A stretch of 6,267 nt of DNA from an uncultured Eubacteriales bacterium (GTDB lineage Bacteria; Bacillota; Clostridia; Oscillospirales; Acutalibacteraceae). The notes beneath the pieces are model-generated. The model was given only the letters and a program-made list of their open reading frames with translations, was not told where the DNA came from and did no database searches. The position numbers were made by a program, and so were the translations under genes. Shown piece after piece: positions 1 to 5,915 of the stretch. How positions within the stretch are numbered: the first letter of the stretch is position 1; every line of letters begins with the position of its first letter. The stretch is taken from assembly GCA_948537335.1 (NCBI GenBank), contig CAOUJG010000015.1:7823-14089 (forward strand). The letters are read 5' to 3'.

Positions 1-1
1 G

Positions 2-223
2 ATAGTCCAACTAGAGCGCAACGTCCAGATGCTAGTGCCGTCGTACGACTTCTGCATCCCAGAAAAAGAGTGCGTTACTACTGCGGATAACCCTTGCGAG
101 CTCTTTAATCGCCTGGAATTCCCTACCGATGAGTTCTTCCCACCGCGCTCAACCGAAACAAACAACGATAATTCTGGCAACACTGGCTGTGGATGCGGAT
201 GCAGCAACGTTTGTGGCAATTAG
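2..223 (+). CDS. C-terminal part of an unrecognised Cys-rich protein (5' end outside window)
   Basis: The frame is open from the first bases of the window and ends at TAG 221-223, giving 73 visible residues. The internal ATG at 29 has no Shine-Dalgarno sequence in front of it, so this is more likely the tail of a longer protein than a complete 64-residue one. Visible traits are a C-x5-C pair (FCIPEKEC), a proline/aromatic stretch around NPCELFNRLEFPTDEFFPP, a Ser/Thr/Asn linker, and a Cys-Gly tail (GCGCGCSNVCGN). I do not recognise the family. The Cys-Gly tail and the neighbouring spore genes would fit a spore-surface or metal-binding protein, but that is a guess. A clear terminator follows 23 bases after the stop, which supports a real, expressed gene end. 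Confidence 0.6.
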   Translation: MVQLERNVQMLVPSYDFCIPEKECVTTADNPCELFNRLEFPTDEFFPPRSTETNNDNSGNTGCGCGCSNVCGN

Positions 224-245
224 CAAGTGCAAAATAGCGCAATTA

Positions 246-291
246 AAATACTGTCCGAAACTGTTCGCGGCTCGGGCAGTATTTCTTTTTT
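246..291 (+). terminator. Rho-independent terminator after the Cys-rich gene, probably bidirectional
   Basis: A 13-bp stem (246-258 with 272-284) around a 13-base loop is followed by C and six T (286-291). The one non-Watson-Crick position is T254/G276. It is a U-G wobble in plus-strand RNA but an A-C mismatch in minus-strand RNA, so the element is best suited to the plus-strand gene. On the minus strand the stem is followed by TTTTAATT, so it may also stop spoVT transcripts, which converge on it. Confidence 0.85.
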
Positions 292-330
292 ACATATTTC
301 AAACAATAAACTTCTCCGGTTTGCTGCGGA

Positions 331-870
331 TTATTCCATTTGCTTGCCCAAAAATTCGGCTGCGGCTTGGGTTAGTTTTGTCTCTGTGTCGCCTGGAATG
401 GTGTTTGCATCGTTTTGCAGCAATGTGACGGCGCCTGTTACGTCCCCCGCAACTATTATTGGGAAGATCACTGCGGCTTTTTTGTCCATGCCCTCAATCG
501 GAGCCACCATCGTTTCGGCTTCCTTCGTAAAAACATAGCTGCGTCGCGACTCCATTAGGTCCTCCAGCGCCGAGGTTATCCTTCTTTCTAGGTACTCTTT
601 TTTGGGCAGACCCGATACCGCCACCACATGGTCTCTGTCGCAGATTGCGGTTGGAAAATTCGATGTGTGCGCCAATACATCGGCATAAGTCGTTGCAAAT
701 TGCGAGAGCTCCCCAACCGGCGAGTACTTTTTGAATATGACGCCGCCCTCTGTGTCGGTGAATATTTCTAGCGGGTCACCCTCCCGAATGCGCAGCGTTC
801 TGCGGATCTCCTTTGGAATCACCACCCGGCCCAAGTCGTCTATCCTTCTCACAATTCCTGTAGCTTTCAT
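331..870 (-). CDS. spoVT: Stage V sporulation protein T, AbrB-family transcriptional regulator
   Basis: SpoVT is a DNA-binding regulator that tunes sigma-G-dependent genes in the developing forespore. The product is 179 residues, close to the roughly 178 of Bacillus subtilis SpoVT. Residues 1-52 are the AbrB swapped-hairpin domain, nearly identical to the family sequence (MKATGIVRRIDDLGRVVIPK, then EIRRTLRIREGDPLEIF). Residues 55-178 fit the C-terminal GAF-like domain (AICDRDHVVAVSG; GAVTLL). I chose the ATG at 870 because the protein then begins exactly as the family does and GGAGGT lies 13 bases upstream (884-889). An in-frame ATG at 891 would add seven residues, but it would start about 3 bases from the predicted transcription start. 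The gene lies 105 bp downstream of spoVAE on the same strand with no clear terminator between, so part of its transcription may be read-through. Confidence 0.95.
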   Translation of the reverse strand: MKATGIVRRIDDLGRVVIPKEIRRTLRIREGDPLEIFTDTEGGVIFKKYSPVGELSQFATTYADVLAHTSNFPTAICDRDHVVAVSGLPKKEYLERRITSALEDLMESRRSYVFTKEAETMVAPIEGMDKKAAVIFPIIVAGDVTGAVTLLQNDANTIPGDTETKLTQAAAEFLGKQME

Positions 871-900
871 TTTTACACTCAATACCTCCATCTTTGTCCT

Positions 901-929
901 TTATAATCAAATTTTCGGTGTTGCATCAA
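901..929 (-). promoter_or_regulatory. Candidate spoVT promoter (sigma-G or sigma-A type)
   Basis: On the minus strand the sequence reads TTGATG (924-929), 17 bases, TTATAA (901-906), a fair sigma-A pattern. Read as a sigma-G promoter, GATTATA (902-908) matches six of seven positions of the CATWHTA -10 consensus, with a poor -35 (TGATG) 15 bases upstream. SpoVT is sigma-G dependent in B. subtilis, so the second reading is attractive, but the sequence alone does not settle it. A small dyad (AACATT 928-933 with AATGTT 941-946) overlaps the upstream edge. Confidence 0.45.
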
Positions 930-975
930 CATTATTTATGAATGTTTTCGCGCTCAGAGTTTTTACATTTTAAGC

Positions 976-1332
976 CTAGTTTTTGTCGCTAGACTTCGAA
1001 ACAAGCGCCGCAACGTACCCAAAAAAGATTGCAGCAGCAATCCCGGCCGCACTGGCGCTGAGTCCGCCTATGAAAATGCCCAAAAAGCCCTTTTCTTTTA
1101 CAAGCTCCAAAACCCCTTTTGCCATGGTGTAGCCAAAGCCGGTCAAGGGTACGGTGGCTCCCGCCCCAGCAAATTCTACAAGCGGCTCATACACTCCCAC
1201 TGCAGTCAGCGCTACGCCTAGGGTTACAAACAAAACTAATATCTTGGCTGGAGTCAGATTCGTCTTGTCAATCAAAATTTGCCCTACAACGCAGATCAGT
1301 CCGCCAACCACAAACGCTTTTACATATTCCAC
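976..1332 (-). CDS. spoVAE: Stage V sporulation protein AE (dipicolinic acid channel subunit)
   Basis: SpoVAE is a small inner-membrane component of the SpoVA machinery. That machinery moves Ca-dipicolinic acid into the forespore during sporulation and out during germination. The 118-residue product has the usual family length and the hallmark stretches LTPAKILVLFVT, LVEFAGAGATVPLTGFGYTM and KGFLGIFIGGL. It is very hydrophobic, with probable membrane segments near residues 5-22, 29-49, 55-75 and 84-112 and a short charged C-terminus. The start is GTG at 1332, set by a strong AAGGAG seven bases upstream. In well-studied Clostridia and Bacillus this gene sits directly behind spoVAC and spoVAD. 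Here the upstream side is an AT-rich divergent intergenic region, so this copy stands alone, in front of spoVT. It could be the only spoVAE or an extra paralogue. Confidence 0.94.
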   Translation of the reverse strand: MEYVKAFVVGGLICVVGQILIDKTNLTPAKILVLFVTLGVALTAVGVYEPLVEFAGAGATVPLTGFGYTMAKGVLELVKEKGFLGIFIGGLSASAAGIAAAIFFGYVAALVSKSSDKN

Positions 1333-1351
1333 TATATCACTCCTTTTCCTT

Positions 1352-1380
1352 TATTATCTCTATATTTTTTTATTTTATGT
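1352..1380 (-). promoter_or_regulatory. Candidate forespore (sigma-G/F-like) promoter of spoVAE
   Basis: On the minus strand, ACATA (1376-1380; four of five matches to GHATR) is separated by 17 bases from GATAATA (1352-1358; six of seven matches to CATWHTA). It is followed at once by AAGGA, and the ribosome binding site and GTG start come within about 20 bases. Spacing and both boxes fit the known sigma-F/sigma-G class, which controls spoVA operons in B. subtilis. The region is A/T-rich, so chance similarity is possible. Confidence 0.5.
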
Positions 1381-1477
1381 GAATATTTTTGTTAAAATTT
1401 TGCTCACCAAGCCAGTGTGAAAAATTAAAATCCGCTCAATTTATTTTTATAACTTCACAAAAATTTCAAAATTATGG

Positions 1478-1506
1478 TTTATTTGGCGGGCACATCGTAG
1501 TATAAT
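1478..1506 (+). promoter_or_regulatory. Candidate sigma-A promoter of the htrA-like gene
   Basis: A perfect -10 box TATAAT lies at 1501-1506. Seventeen bases upstream is only a weak -35 candidate, TTTATT (1478-1483). A start near 1513 would give a leader of about 35 bases, with GGAGG at 1533-1537 ten bases before the ATG. The weak -35 suggests low or activator-dependent expression, but no activator site is recognisable. The 215-bp divergent region (1333-1547) is AT-rich and holds nothing else I can support. Confidence 0.5.
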
Positions 1507-1547
1507 TAAACTAGCTTTAATGTTTGCGTGTGGGAGGTTTGCTTTTT

Positions 1548-3020
1548 ATGAGCGACAAATACGATGACAACAACCTTTTTAGCGATAACAGCGGTGGTTC
1601 GGGCGGTTTGGATAAAGATGAGGGCCATAATGCGGACAAAAATGTGATATCTTGGTCGGATGCCCCCTCTTATAGCTACGACCCCGAGAAGATTCGAGTC
1701 TCTACCGCTAATTCTCATTATTCAAGCAGCAGTAGCGGCAAAAGCAGCCGGGATGATCGCAATGGCACCAGTAATTGCGGCAATAACACTCAAAAGACAA
1801 CAGGAAATCAACTGCTGTCTCCTGCTTTTGTTAATAATAATCCCTCCAAAAACAAGATGGATAGGGGCTTGAAGGTCTTTTTGATAACCTCCGCCATTAT
1901 TCTGGGGTCTATGTTCCTGATTTTTGGCGCCTCTCTTTTGGCCACTTTTTTGAAGAACGACGCTAGATTTCGCTCGCTCACTTCTAATTTGGGCGGTTCC
2001 AATGGCAGTTCTGTGGTCATTCATACGAACGATATTTCCGAAAGTGCCGACGCGAAAAGTGCGGAACAAATTTACTTGGAGATTGCTCCGTCTATAGTGG
2101 GCGTTGTTGCTTACGACCCGTCTGCCGGCCTGATTTCTTCACTCTCTCGGCAAGGGAGCGGCATAATCATTAGCGAAGACGGCTACGTTGTTACTAATTC
2201 GCATGTTATCGGGCACAGTAACAAGTACAACGTCAGCGTGGTTACGAGCGACCGCAAGGAATTTGCTGCAAAAATCGTTGGTTTTGACCAGCGGACCGAC
2301 ATCGCTGTTTTAAAGATAGACGCTTCTGGCCTTAAGGCTGCGGAGTTTGGGAACTCGGATCAATTGGCTGTTGGCGCAAGCGTCCTTGCTATTGGGAATC
2401 CGGGCGGGTTGGAGTTTTCGAACTCTTTGACTCGGGGCGTTATATCTGCGCTCAACCGCGACATCGCCTCTATTATCCCGGACGCAAACAAGAACACAAC
2501 TTCGACCGTTAAGTATATTCAAACCGACGCTGCGATTAATCCGGGCAATTCCGGCGGCGCTCTGCTCAACATGTACGGCCAGGTCATCGGTATTAATAGA
2601 ATGAAGCTCACCGATTACGAAGCCATGGGGCTCGCCATCCCTAGCAACACCGTCACCACCGTTGTCAGCGAGCTTATTAAAAATGGATACGTTTCTGGCC
2701 GCGTCAAGATGGGCGTTGTCGTGAGGGCTTTGTCCGTTTATGAGGCTCAGTTGAATGATGTTCCGCAAGGTTTACTGATTTCAAGGATTGTCGAGGGTAG
2801 CTGCGCCGAAACAAGCGGCTTGAAGGCTGGGGATATCATTATTAAGTTTGGCGGCGTGACCACGAAAACGACTGCGGACTTGCACAATGAACTCGCCAAC
2901 CACAAACCCGGCGACACCGTTAATGTTTCGGTTTATCGGCTGTCCGTTCTCCGCAACGAGGAGCACTCCATGCTAGAGATTCCGGTCACATTAGCCGAAG
3001 ACAAGGGCGAGACTCAATAA
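1548..3020 (+). CDS. htrA: HtrA/DegP-family membrane-anchored serine protease (S1C) with PDZ domain
   Basis: This is an ATP-independent protease for misfolded or damaged proteins at the outer face of the cytoplasmic membrane. The product is 490 residues. Residues 1-105 are a hydrophilic Ser/Asn/Asp/Gly-rich tail, presumably cytoplasmic. Residues 108-136 form one membrane anchor. Residues about 170-380 are a trypsin-like domain with an apparently intact triad: His219 (VVTNSHVIG), Asp251 (RTDIAVLKI) and Ser335 (INPGNSGGALLN). Residues about 388-485 are a single PDZ domain (QGLLISRIVEGS, GLKAGDIIIKFGG) for binding substrate C-termini. I chose the ATG at 1548, preceded by GGAGG. An in-frame TTG at 1524 lies before that ribosome binding site and is unlikely to be used. 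Several HtrA paralogues are common in Firmicutes, so the symbol denotes the family rather than a specific orthologue. Confidence 0.93.
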   Translation: MSDKYDDNNLFSDNSGGSGGLDKDEGHNADKNVISWSDAPSYSYDPEKIRVSTANSHYSSSSSGKSSRDDRNGTSNCGNNTQKTTGNQLLSPAFVNNNPSKNKMDRGLKVFLITSAIILGSMFLIFGASLLATFLKNDARFRSLTSNLGGSNGSSVVIHTNDISESADAKSAEQIYLEIAPSIVGVVAYDPSAGLISSLSRQGSGIIISEDGYVVTNSHVIGHSNKYNVSVVTSDRKEFAAKIVGFDQRTDIAVLKIDASGLKAAEFGNSDQLAVGASVLAIGNPGGLEFSNSLTRGVISALNRDIASIIPDANKNTTSTVKYIQTDAAINPGNSGGALLNMYGQVIGINRMKLTDYEAMGLAIPSNTVTTVVSELIKNGYVSGRVKMGVVVRALSVYEAQLNDVPQGLLISRIVEGSCAETSGLKAGDIIIKFGGVTTKTTADLHNELANHKPGDTVNVSVYRLSVLRNEEHSMLEIPVTLAEDKGETQ

Positions 3021-3053
3021 TTCCCGCAAAGTAGGCATTTTTAGATATACTTT

Positions 3054-3111
3054 AATACTTATTATCTCTGTTTTTGGCTTTGCTTTGGAGATGATAAGTA
3101 TTTTTCTTTTT
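3054..3111 (+). terminator. Rho-independent terminator of the htrA-like gene
   Basis: A 15-bp stem (3054-3068 with 3088-3102) encloses a 19-base loop and runs into a T-rich tract, TTTTT C TTTTT, ending at 3111. The single imperfect pair, T3063/G3093, is a U-G wobble only in plus-strand RNA, which agrees with termination of the plus-strand gene. The open frame of aspS extends back into this hairpin, one reason to reject a start near 3085. Confidence 0.88.
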
Positions 3112-3124
3112 CGTTTGGGCGCTC

Positions 3125-3144
3125 GTCACCGCAGTGGCGGGGAC
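3125..3144. other. Dyad directly upstream of the aspS -35 box
   Basis: GTCACCGC (3125-3132) and GCGGGGAC (3137-3144) form an 8-bp inverted repeat with one A/G mismatch and a four-base spacer. It ends at the base before the predicted -35 hexamer. There is no T tract after it, so it is not a terminator. It could be a protein-binding site or simply a GC-rich chance dyad. Confidence 0.35.
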
Positions 3145-3173
3145 TTTACTTATGTCGATTATTGGGGTATTAT
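3145..3173 (+). promoter_or_regulatory. Sigma-A type promoter of aspS
   Basis: TTTACT (3145-3150), a 17-base spacer and TATTAT (3168-3173) match the vegetative consensus at four and five of six positions. The predicted start near 3180 leaves a leader of only about 15 bases before the ATG at 3196, just enough for the GAGGTGGGA ribosome binding site (3181-3189). This short leader leaves no room for a T-box riboswitch, often found before aminoacyl-tRNA synthetase genes in Firmicutes. Confidence 0.6.
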
Positions 3174-3195
3174 ATTTAAAGAGGTGGGAATGACG

Positions 3196-4983
3196 ATGAG
3201 TGAGAGTATGAAAAATTTTCGGCGGACTAATTATTGCGGCGATTTTTCGATAGATGACGTTGGCAAAGAGGTGGCAGTTTGCGGCTGGGTGCAGCGTCAG
3301 CGAGATTTGGGGCATCTTATTTTTGTGGACTTGCGCGACAGGACGGGGATTGTTCAGTTGGCTTTTAGCGACGAGACTGAGCCTGAAATCTTCAAAAAGG
3401 CCTTTGCGGTGCGGTCGGAATTCGTTTTGGCCGCAAGAGGCGTGGTAAGAGAGCGATCCTCTAAAAATATGCAGATAAAAACTGGTGAGATCGAAATCGA
3501 AGTTACGGAATTGCGCGTGTTGTCGGAGGCAGAGACTCCTCCATTTGAGATTGTGGAAAATTCTAACGCGAATGAAGAACTGCGCTTAAAATATAGGTAC
3601 CTGGATTTGCGCCGGCCGGACGTGCAGGATAAAATCATCGCTCGGCACAAGATCGTTAGGATTGCTCGCGATTATTTTGACAAAAACGGCTTTATTGAAG
3701 TGGAGACGCCCATGCTCATAAAGTCAACCCCCGAGGGCGCGCGCGACTATTTGGTGCCTTCGCGGGTCTTTCCGGGCAACTTTTTCGCGCTGCCGCAGTC
3801 GCCGCAGCTGTACAAGCAGCTAATAATGCTGGCCGGGTTCGACCGGTATTTTCAAATTGCGCGCTGCTTCAGGGACGAGGACTTGCGCGCTGACAGGCAG
3901 CCAGAATTCACGCAGATTGACCTCGAGATGTCGTTCGTGGAGGCCGACGACGTAATGCTCATAACGGAGGGCTTCATAAAAAAAGTCTTTAAGGAGGTGC
4001 TTGGCAAAGAGATTCAAACCCCGCTAAAAAGGCTAACTTATGCCGAAGCGATGGCACGATTTGGTTCCGACAAGCCCGATCTGCGCTTTGGAATGGAGCT
4101 TGTGGACTTGAGCGAAATACTGAAAAATTGCGAATTTAAAATATTCTCTGGCGCGATAGCCAGCGGCGGCTCCGTGCGGGCGATAAACGCAAAAGGTGTT
4201 GCATCTAAACTGCCGCGAAAGGAAATCGACAAGCTAACAGAATGGCTTAAAGACTACGGCGCAAAGGGGCTTGCTTGGACGAAGCTCAACGCGGACGCGA
4301 CTTCTAGCTCTTCTTATGAAAAATTTTTGTCCGATTCCGAGATTTCATCAATCAGAAACGCGGTCAACGCGCAAAATGACGACGTTATCTTTATAGTGGC
4401 AGCCGGCGACACTCAGGCTGTTTTGGAAAGTTTGGGCGCGCTTCGATGTGAAATTGCACGCAGGTTCGGCATGATTGACGAAAGCGAACCGAATTTGCTG
4501 TGGGTAATGGACTTTCCTCTGCTTGAGTTCAGCAAGGATGAAAACAGATATGTTGCGAAGCATCACCCGTTCACCGCTCCGCGGGATGAGGACCTTGCTA
4601 AACTAGATTTGGAGCCGCAAAACGTCCATGCTAAAGCTTATGACTTAGTGCTTAACGGCAACGAAATCGGCGGCGGGTCTATCAGAATCAACAACCCAGA
4701 GTTACAGCAAAAGATGCTCAAAACGTTGGGATTCTCTAAAGAAGAGGCTGAACAAAGGTTCGGGTTTTTAATAGATGCCTTCAAGTACGGCGCCCCACCA
4801 CATGGCGGTTTGGCTTTTGGGCTAGATCGGCTCGTTATGCTTATGCTAAACTGCAAGAGTATCCGCGACGTTATAGCGTTTCCAAAGGTTGCAAGCTCTG
4901 CGGAGCTTATGTCTGGGGCTCCAAATAAAGTTAGCTCCGAACAGCTGGATGAATTGTCAATTAGCCTAAATGTCAAGGACTGA
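3196..4983 (+). CDS. aspS: Aspartate--tRNA ligase
   Basis: AspRS joins L-aspartate to tRNA-Asp using ATP. The product is 595 residues, the bacterial-type length. Residues about 10-110 are the anticodon-binding OB fold (CGWVQRQRDLGHLIFVDLRD). Class II motif 1 lies near 150-172. The QSPQLYKQ stretch is at 201-208. Motif 2 is at about 218-242 (YFQIARCFRDEDLRA, then PEFTQID). The bacterial GAD insertion covers roughly 290-430 (GAIASGGSVRAINAKG). Motif 3 is at 537-550 (GGLAFGLDRLVML). Leu38 in the RDLG motif is the residue type seen in discriminating AspRS, whereas tRNA-Asn-misacylating enzymes tend to have His there. I chose the ATG at 3196 because GAGGTGGGA ends six bases before it. ATG 3190 would overlap that site too closely, and ATG 3208 is a possible alternative. 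The stop overlaps the ATG at 4983 of the next frame. Confidence 0.96.
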   Translation: MSESMKNFRRTNYCGDFSIDDVGKEVAVCGWVQRQRDLGHLIFVDLRDRTGIVQLAFSDETEPEIFKKAFAVRSEFVLAARGVVRERSSKNMQIKTGEIEIEVTELRVLSEAETPPFEIVENSNANEELRLKYRYLDLRRPDVQDKIIARHKIVRIARDYFDKNGFIEVETPMLIKSTPEGARDYLVPSRVFPGNFFALPQSPQLYKQLIMLAGFDRYFQIARCFRDEDLRADRQPEFTQIDLEMSFVEADDVMLITEGFIKKVFKEVLGKEIQTPLKRLTYAEAMARFGSDKPDLRFGMELVDLSEILKNCEFKIFSGAIASGGSVRAINAKGVASKLPRKEIDKLTEWLKDYGAKGLAWTKLNADATSSSSYEKFLSDSEISSIRNAVNAQNDDVIFIVAAGDTQAVLESLGALRCEIARRFGMIDESEPNLLWVMDFPLLEFSKDENRYVAKHHPFTAPRDEDLAKLDLEPQNVHAKAYDLVLNGNEIGGGSIRINNPELQQKMLKTLGFSKEEAEQRFGFLIDAFKYGAPPHGGLAFGLDRLVMLMLNCKSIRDVIAFPKVASSAELMSGAPNKVSSEQLDELSISLNVKD

Positions 4984-5009
4984 TGTTGCAAAAAGGGATT
5001 GTGGAACCT

Positions 5010-5308
5010 ATGCCGTCGAGCAAAGATTACTTAAATTTCGTGCTAAGGCAACTTTCTGGATTAGAAAAAATCACCTATCGGCAAATGATGGGCGAGTTCA
5101 TCCTTTACTACAACTGCAAAATCATCGGTGGCATATATGACAACCGTTTGCTTTTAAAGCCATTCAAATCTGCAAAATTATTAATGCAAAATTTAGTTTA
5201 CGAGGAACCCTATAAGGGCGCCAAAAAATGCTTTTGGTAGAAGATGTTGACGACAAAAAGCTTTTGGAACGCCTATTCAACTTAACATACAGTGAGCTTT
5301 ATAATTAA
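5010..5308 (+). pseudogene. TfoX N-terminal-domain protein gene interrupted by a frame break at an A6 run
   Basis: The first frame (MPSSKDYLNFVLRQL ... YRQMMGEFILYYNCKIIGGIYD ... LLLKP) is typical of the small TfoX N-terminal-domain proteins common in Clostridia, whose molecular role is uncertain. The frame reaches YKGAKK and then runs into TAG at 5238-5240. Shifting by -1 at the six A (5223-5228) restores the expected family continuation MLLVEDVDDKKLLERLFNL and a TAA at 5306-5308, for a product of about 99 residues. This could be a real one-base deletion, a homopolymer sequencing error, or recoding by slippage. I chose the start at 5010 by family resemblance, with AAGGGA eleven bases upstream. 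An in-frame ATG at 4983 overlaps the aspS stop (TGATG) and would add nine residues. The tight spacing suggests co-transcription with aspS. Confidence 0.75.
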
Positions 5309-5310
5309 AA

Positions 5311-5352
5311 ACGGCACTGCCACCCATTGGGCGCAGTGTCGTAATTTTTTTT
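5311..5352 (+). terminator. Terminator of the aspS-TfoX-like unit, probably also used by ndk
   Basis: A 10-bp stem (5311-5320 with 5333-5342) is capped by a small inner CCC/GGG pairing and followed by eight T (5345-5352). One pair, G5314/T5339, is a wobble in plus-strand RNA and an A-C mismatch in minus-strand RNA. On the minus strand the stem is followed by five T, so it could serve both convergent transcription units, whose stop codons lie 54 bases apart. Confidence 0.87.
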
Positions 5353-5362
5353 CGTCTATATT

Positions 5363-5767
5363 TTATTTGAAAAATCTGTTTATTTCGATCTCTGCATTCT
5401 CGGCAGAGTCGGACCCATGAATAAGATTTTCCGTCGTGCAAAAGGCAAAGTCCCCACGAATAGTGCCGGCAGCAGCTTCCTCAAATTTAGTTGGGCCCAT
5501 CAAAATGCGCATACCCTTTACCGCACTCTCGCCCTCAACAATCATTGCCAAAACAGGCCCCGAAGTCATATACTCAACAATCTCCGGGAAAAAGGGCTTA
5601 TCAACAATATGCGCATAATGCTCACGAAGAACCGTTTCATCAAGACGTAGCATCTTTGCGTTTATAACCTTGTACCCCTTTTTTTCTATTCTAGAAATTA
5701 CCTCACCCATCAAGCCGCGCTTGATACAGTCGGGCTTTAGCATAATATAAGTCTTTTCAATAGCCAT
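5363..5767 (-). CDS. ndk: Nucleoside-diphosphate kinase
   Basis: Ndk transfers the terminal phosphate of ATP to other nucleoside diphosphates through a phospho-histidine intermediate, balancing NTP and dNTP pools in the cytoplasm. The 134-residue product covers the whole short bacterial form. Visible active-site residues are Lys11 (MLKPD), Tyr51 (HYAHI), Phe59, Arg87 and Thr93 (MRILMGPTKF), Arg104 (GTIRGDF), Asn114 and the phosphorylated His117 in NLIHGSDS. I chose the ATG at 5767 because AGGAG ends eight bases before it. A GTG directly upstream (5770) is in frame and would add one residue. The gene lies downstream of the tRNA cluster on the same strand, with a hairpin between, so it may be partly read from the tRNA promoter. 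Confidence 0.96.
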   Translation of the reverse strand: MAIEKTYIMLKPDCIKRGLMGEVISRIEKKGYKVINAKMLRLDETVLREHYAHIVDKPFFPEIVEYMTSGPVLAMIVEGESAVKGMRILMGPTKFEEAAAGTIRGDFAFCTTENLIHGSDSAENAEIEINRFFK

Positions 5768-5798
5768 CACAACTACTCCTTCGTTTAATTAATAAGCA

Positions 5799-5822
5799 GC
5801 CCCCTTGCAAAAACAAGAGGGC
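5799..5822 (-). terminator. Hairpin between tRNA-Cys and ndk, possible weak terminator or processing site
   Basis: In minus-strand RNA, GCCCUCUUG pairs with CAAGGGGGC over nine bases, including one U-G wobble, around a six-base loop. On the plus strand the same position is a C-A mismatch, so the element reads in the direction of the tRNA transcript. What follows (TGCTTATTAATT) is T-rich but not a clean T run. It may end the tRNA transcript incompletely, letting some read into ndk, or serve as a processing or stability hairpin. Confidence 0.5.
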
Positions 5823-5828
5823 ACAACC

Positions 5829-5902
5829 TGGAGGCGCCACCCAGATTTGAACTGGGGATCAGGGTTTTGCAGACCCATGCCTTACCACTTGGCTATGGCG
5901 CC
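5829..5902 (-). tRNA. tRNA-Cys (anticodon GCA)
   Basis: A complete cloverleaf with encoded CCA: acceptor GGCGCCA paired with TGGCGCC, D stem GCC/GGC, anticodon loop CTGCAAA giving GCA, and T arm CCCAG TTCAAAT CTGGG. The discriminator is U, the usual identity base for cysteine. The first anticodon-stem pair (27-43) is U-U rather than a standard pair, where the B. subtilis gene has G-U. It is the last tRNA of the cluster in transcription order. Confidence 0.95.
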
Positions 5903-5915
5903 AACAAAAACTAAA

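Noticed and set aside
928..946. AACATT/AATGTT dyad as a terminator between spoVAE and spoVT
   Set aside because: The stem is six A/T-rich pairs and no T run follows in the minus-strand direction, so it should not stop transcription.
227..973. Plus-strand open frames of 80-103 residues across the terminator and the spoVT region
   Set aside because: They overlap the terminator or run antisense to spoVT, and they lack recognisable domains.
1400..1440. Minus-strand similarity to the lac operator region (AGCGGAT ... TTCACAC)
   Set aside because: It lacks the operator's symmetric half-sites, differs in spacing, and there is no lac-type gene nearby. Chance similarity in an AT-rich spacer is the best explanation.
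1722..2768. Several minus-strand open frames of 70-152 residues inside the htrA-like gene
   Set aside because: They lie wholly within the antisense of a gene with clear protease motifs and show no family signature; they look like shadow frames.
3085..3195. N-terminal extension of aspS from an ATG at 3085
   Set aside because: It starts inside the terminator hairpin 3054-3111 and upstream of the predicted promoter. The added 37 residues are unlike any AspRS N-terminus, and a good ribosome binding site serves ATG 3196.
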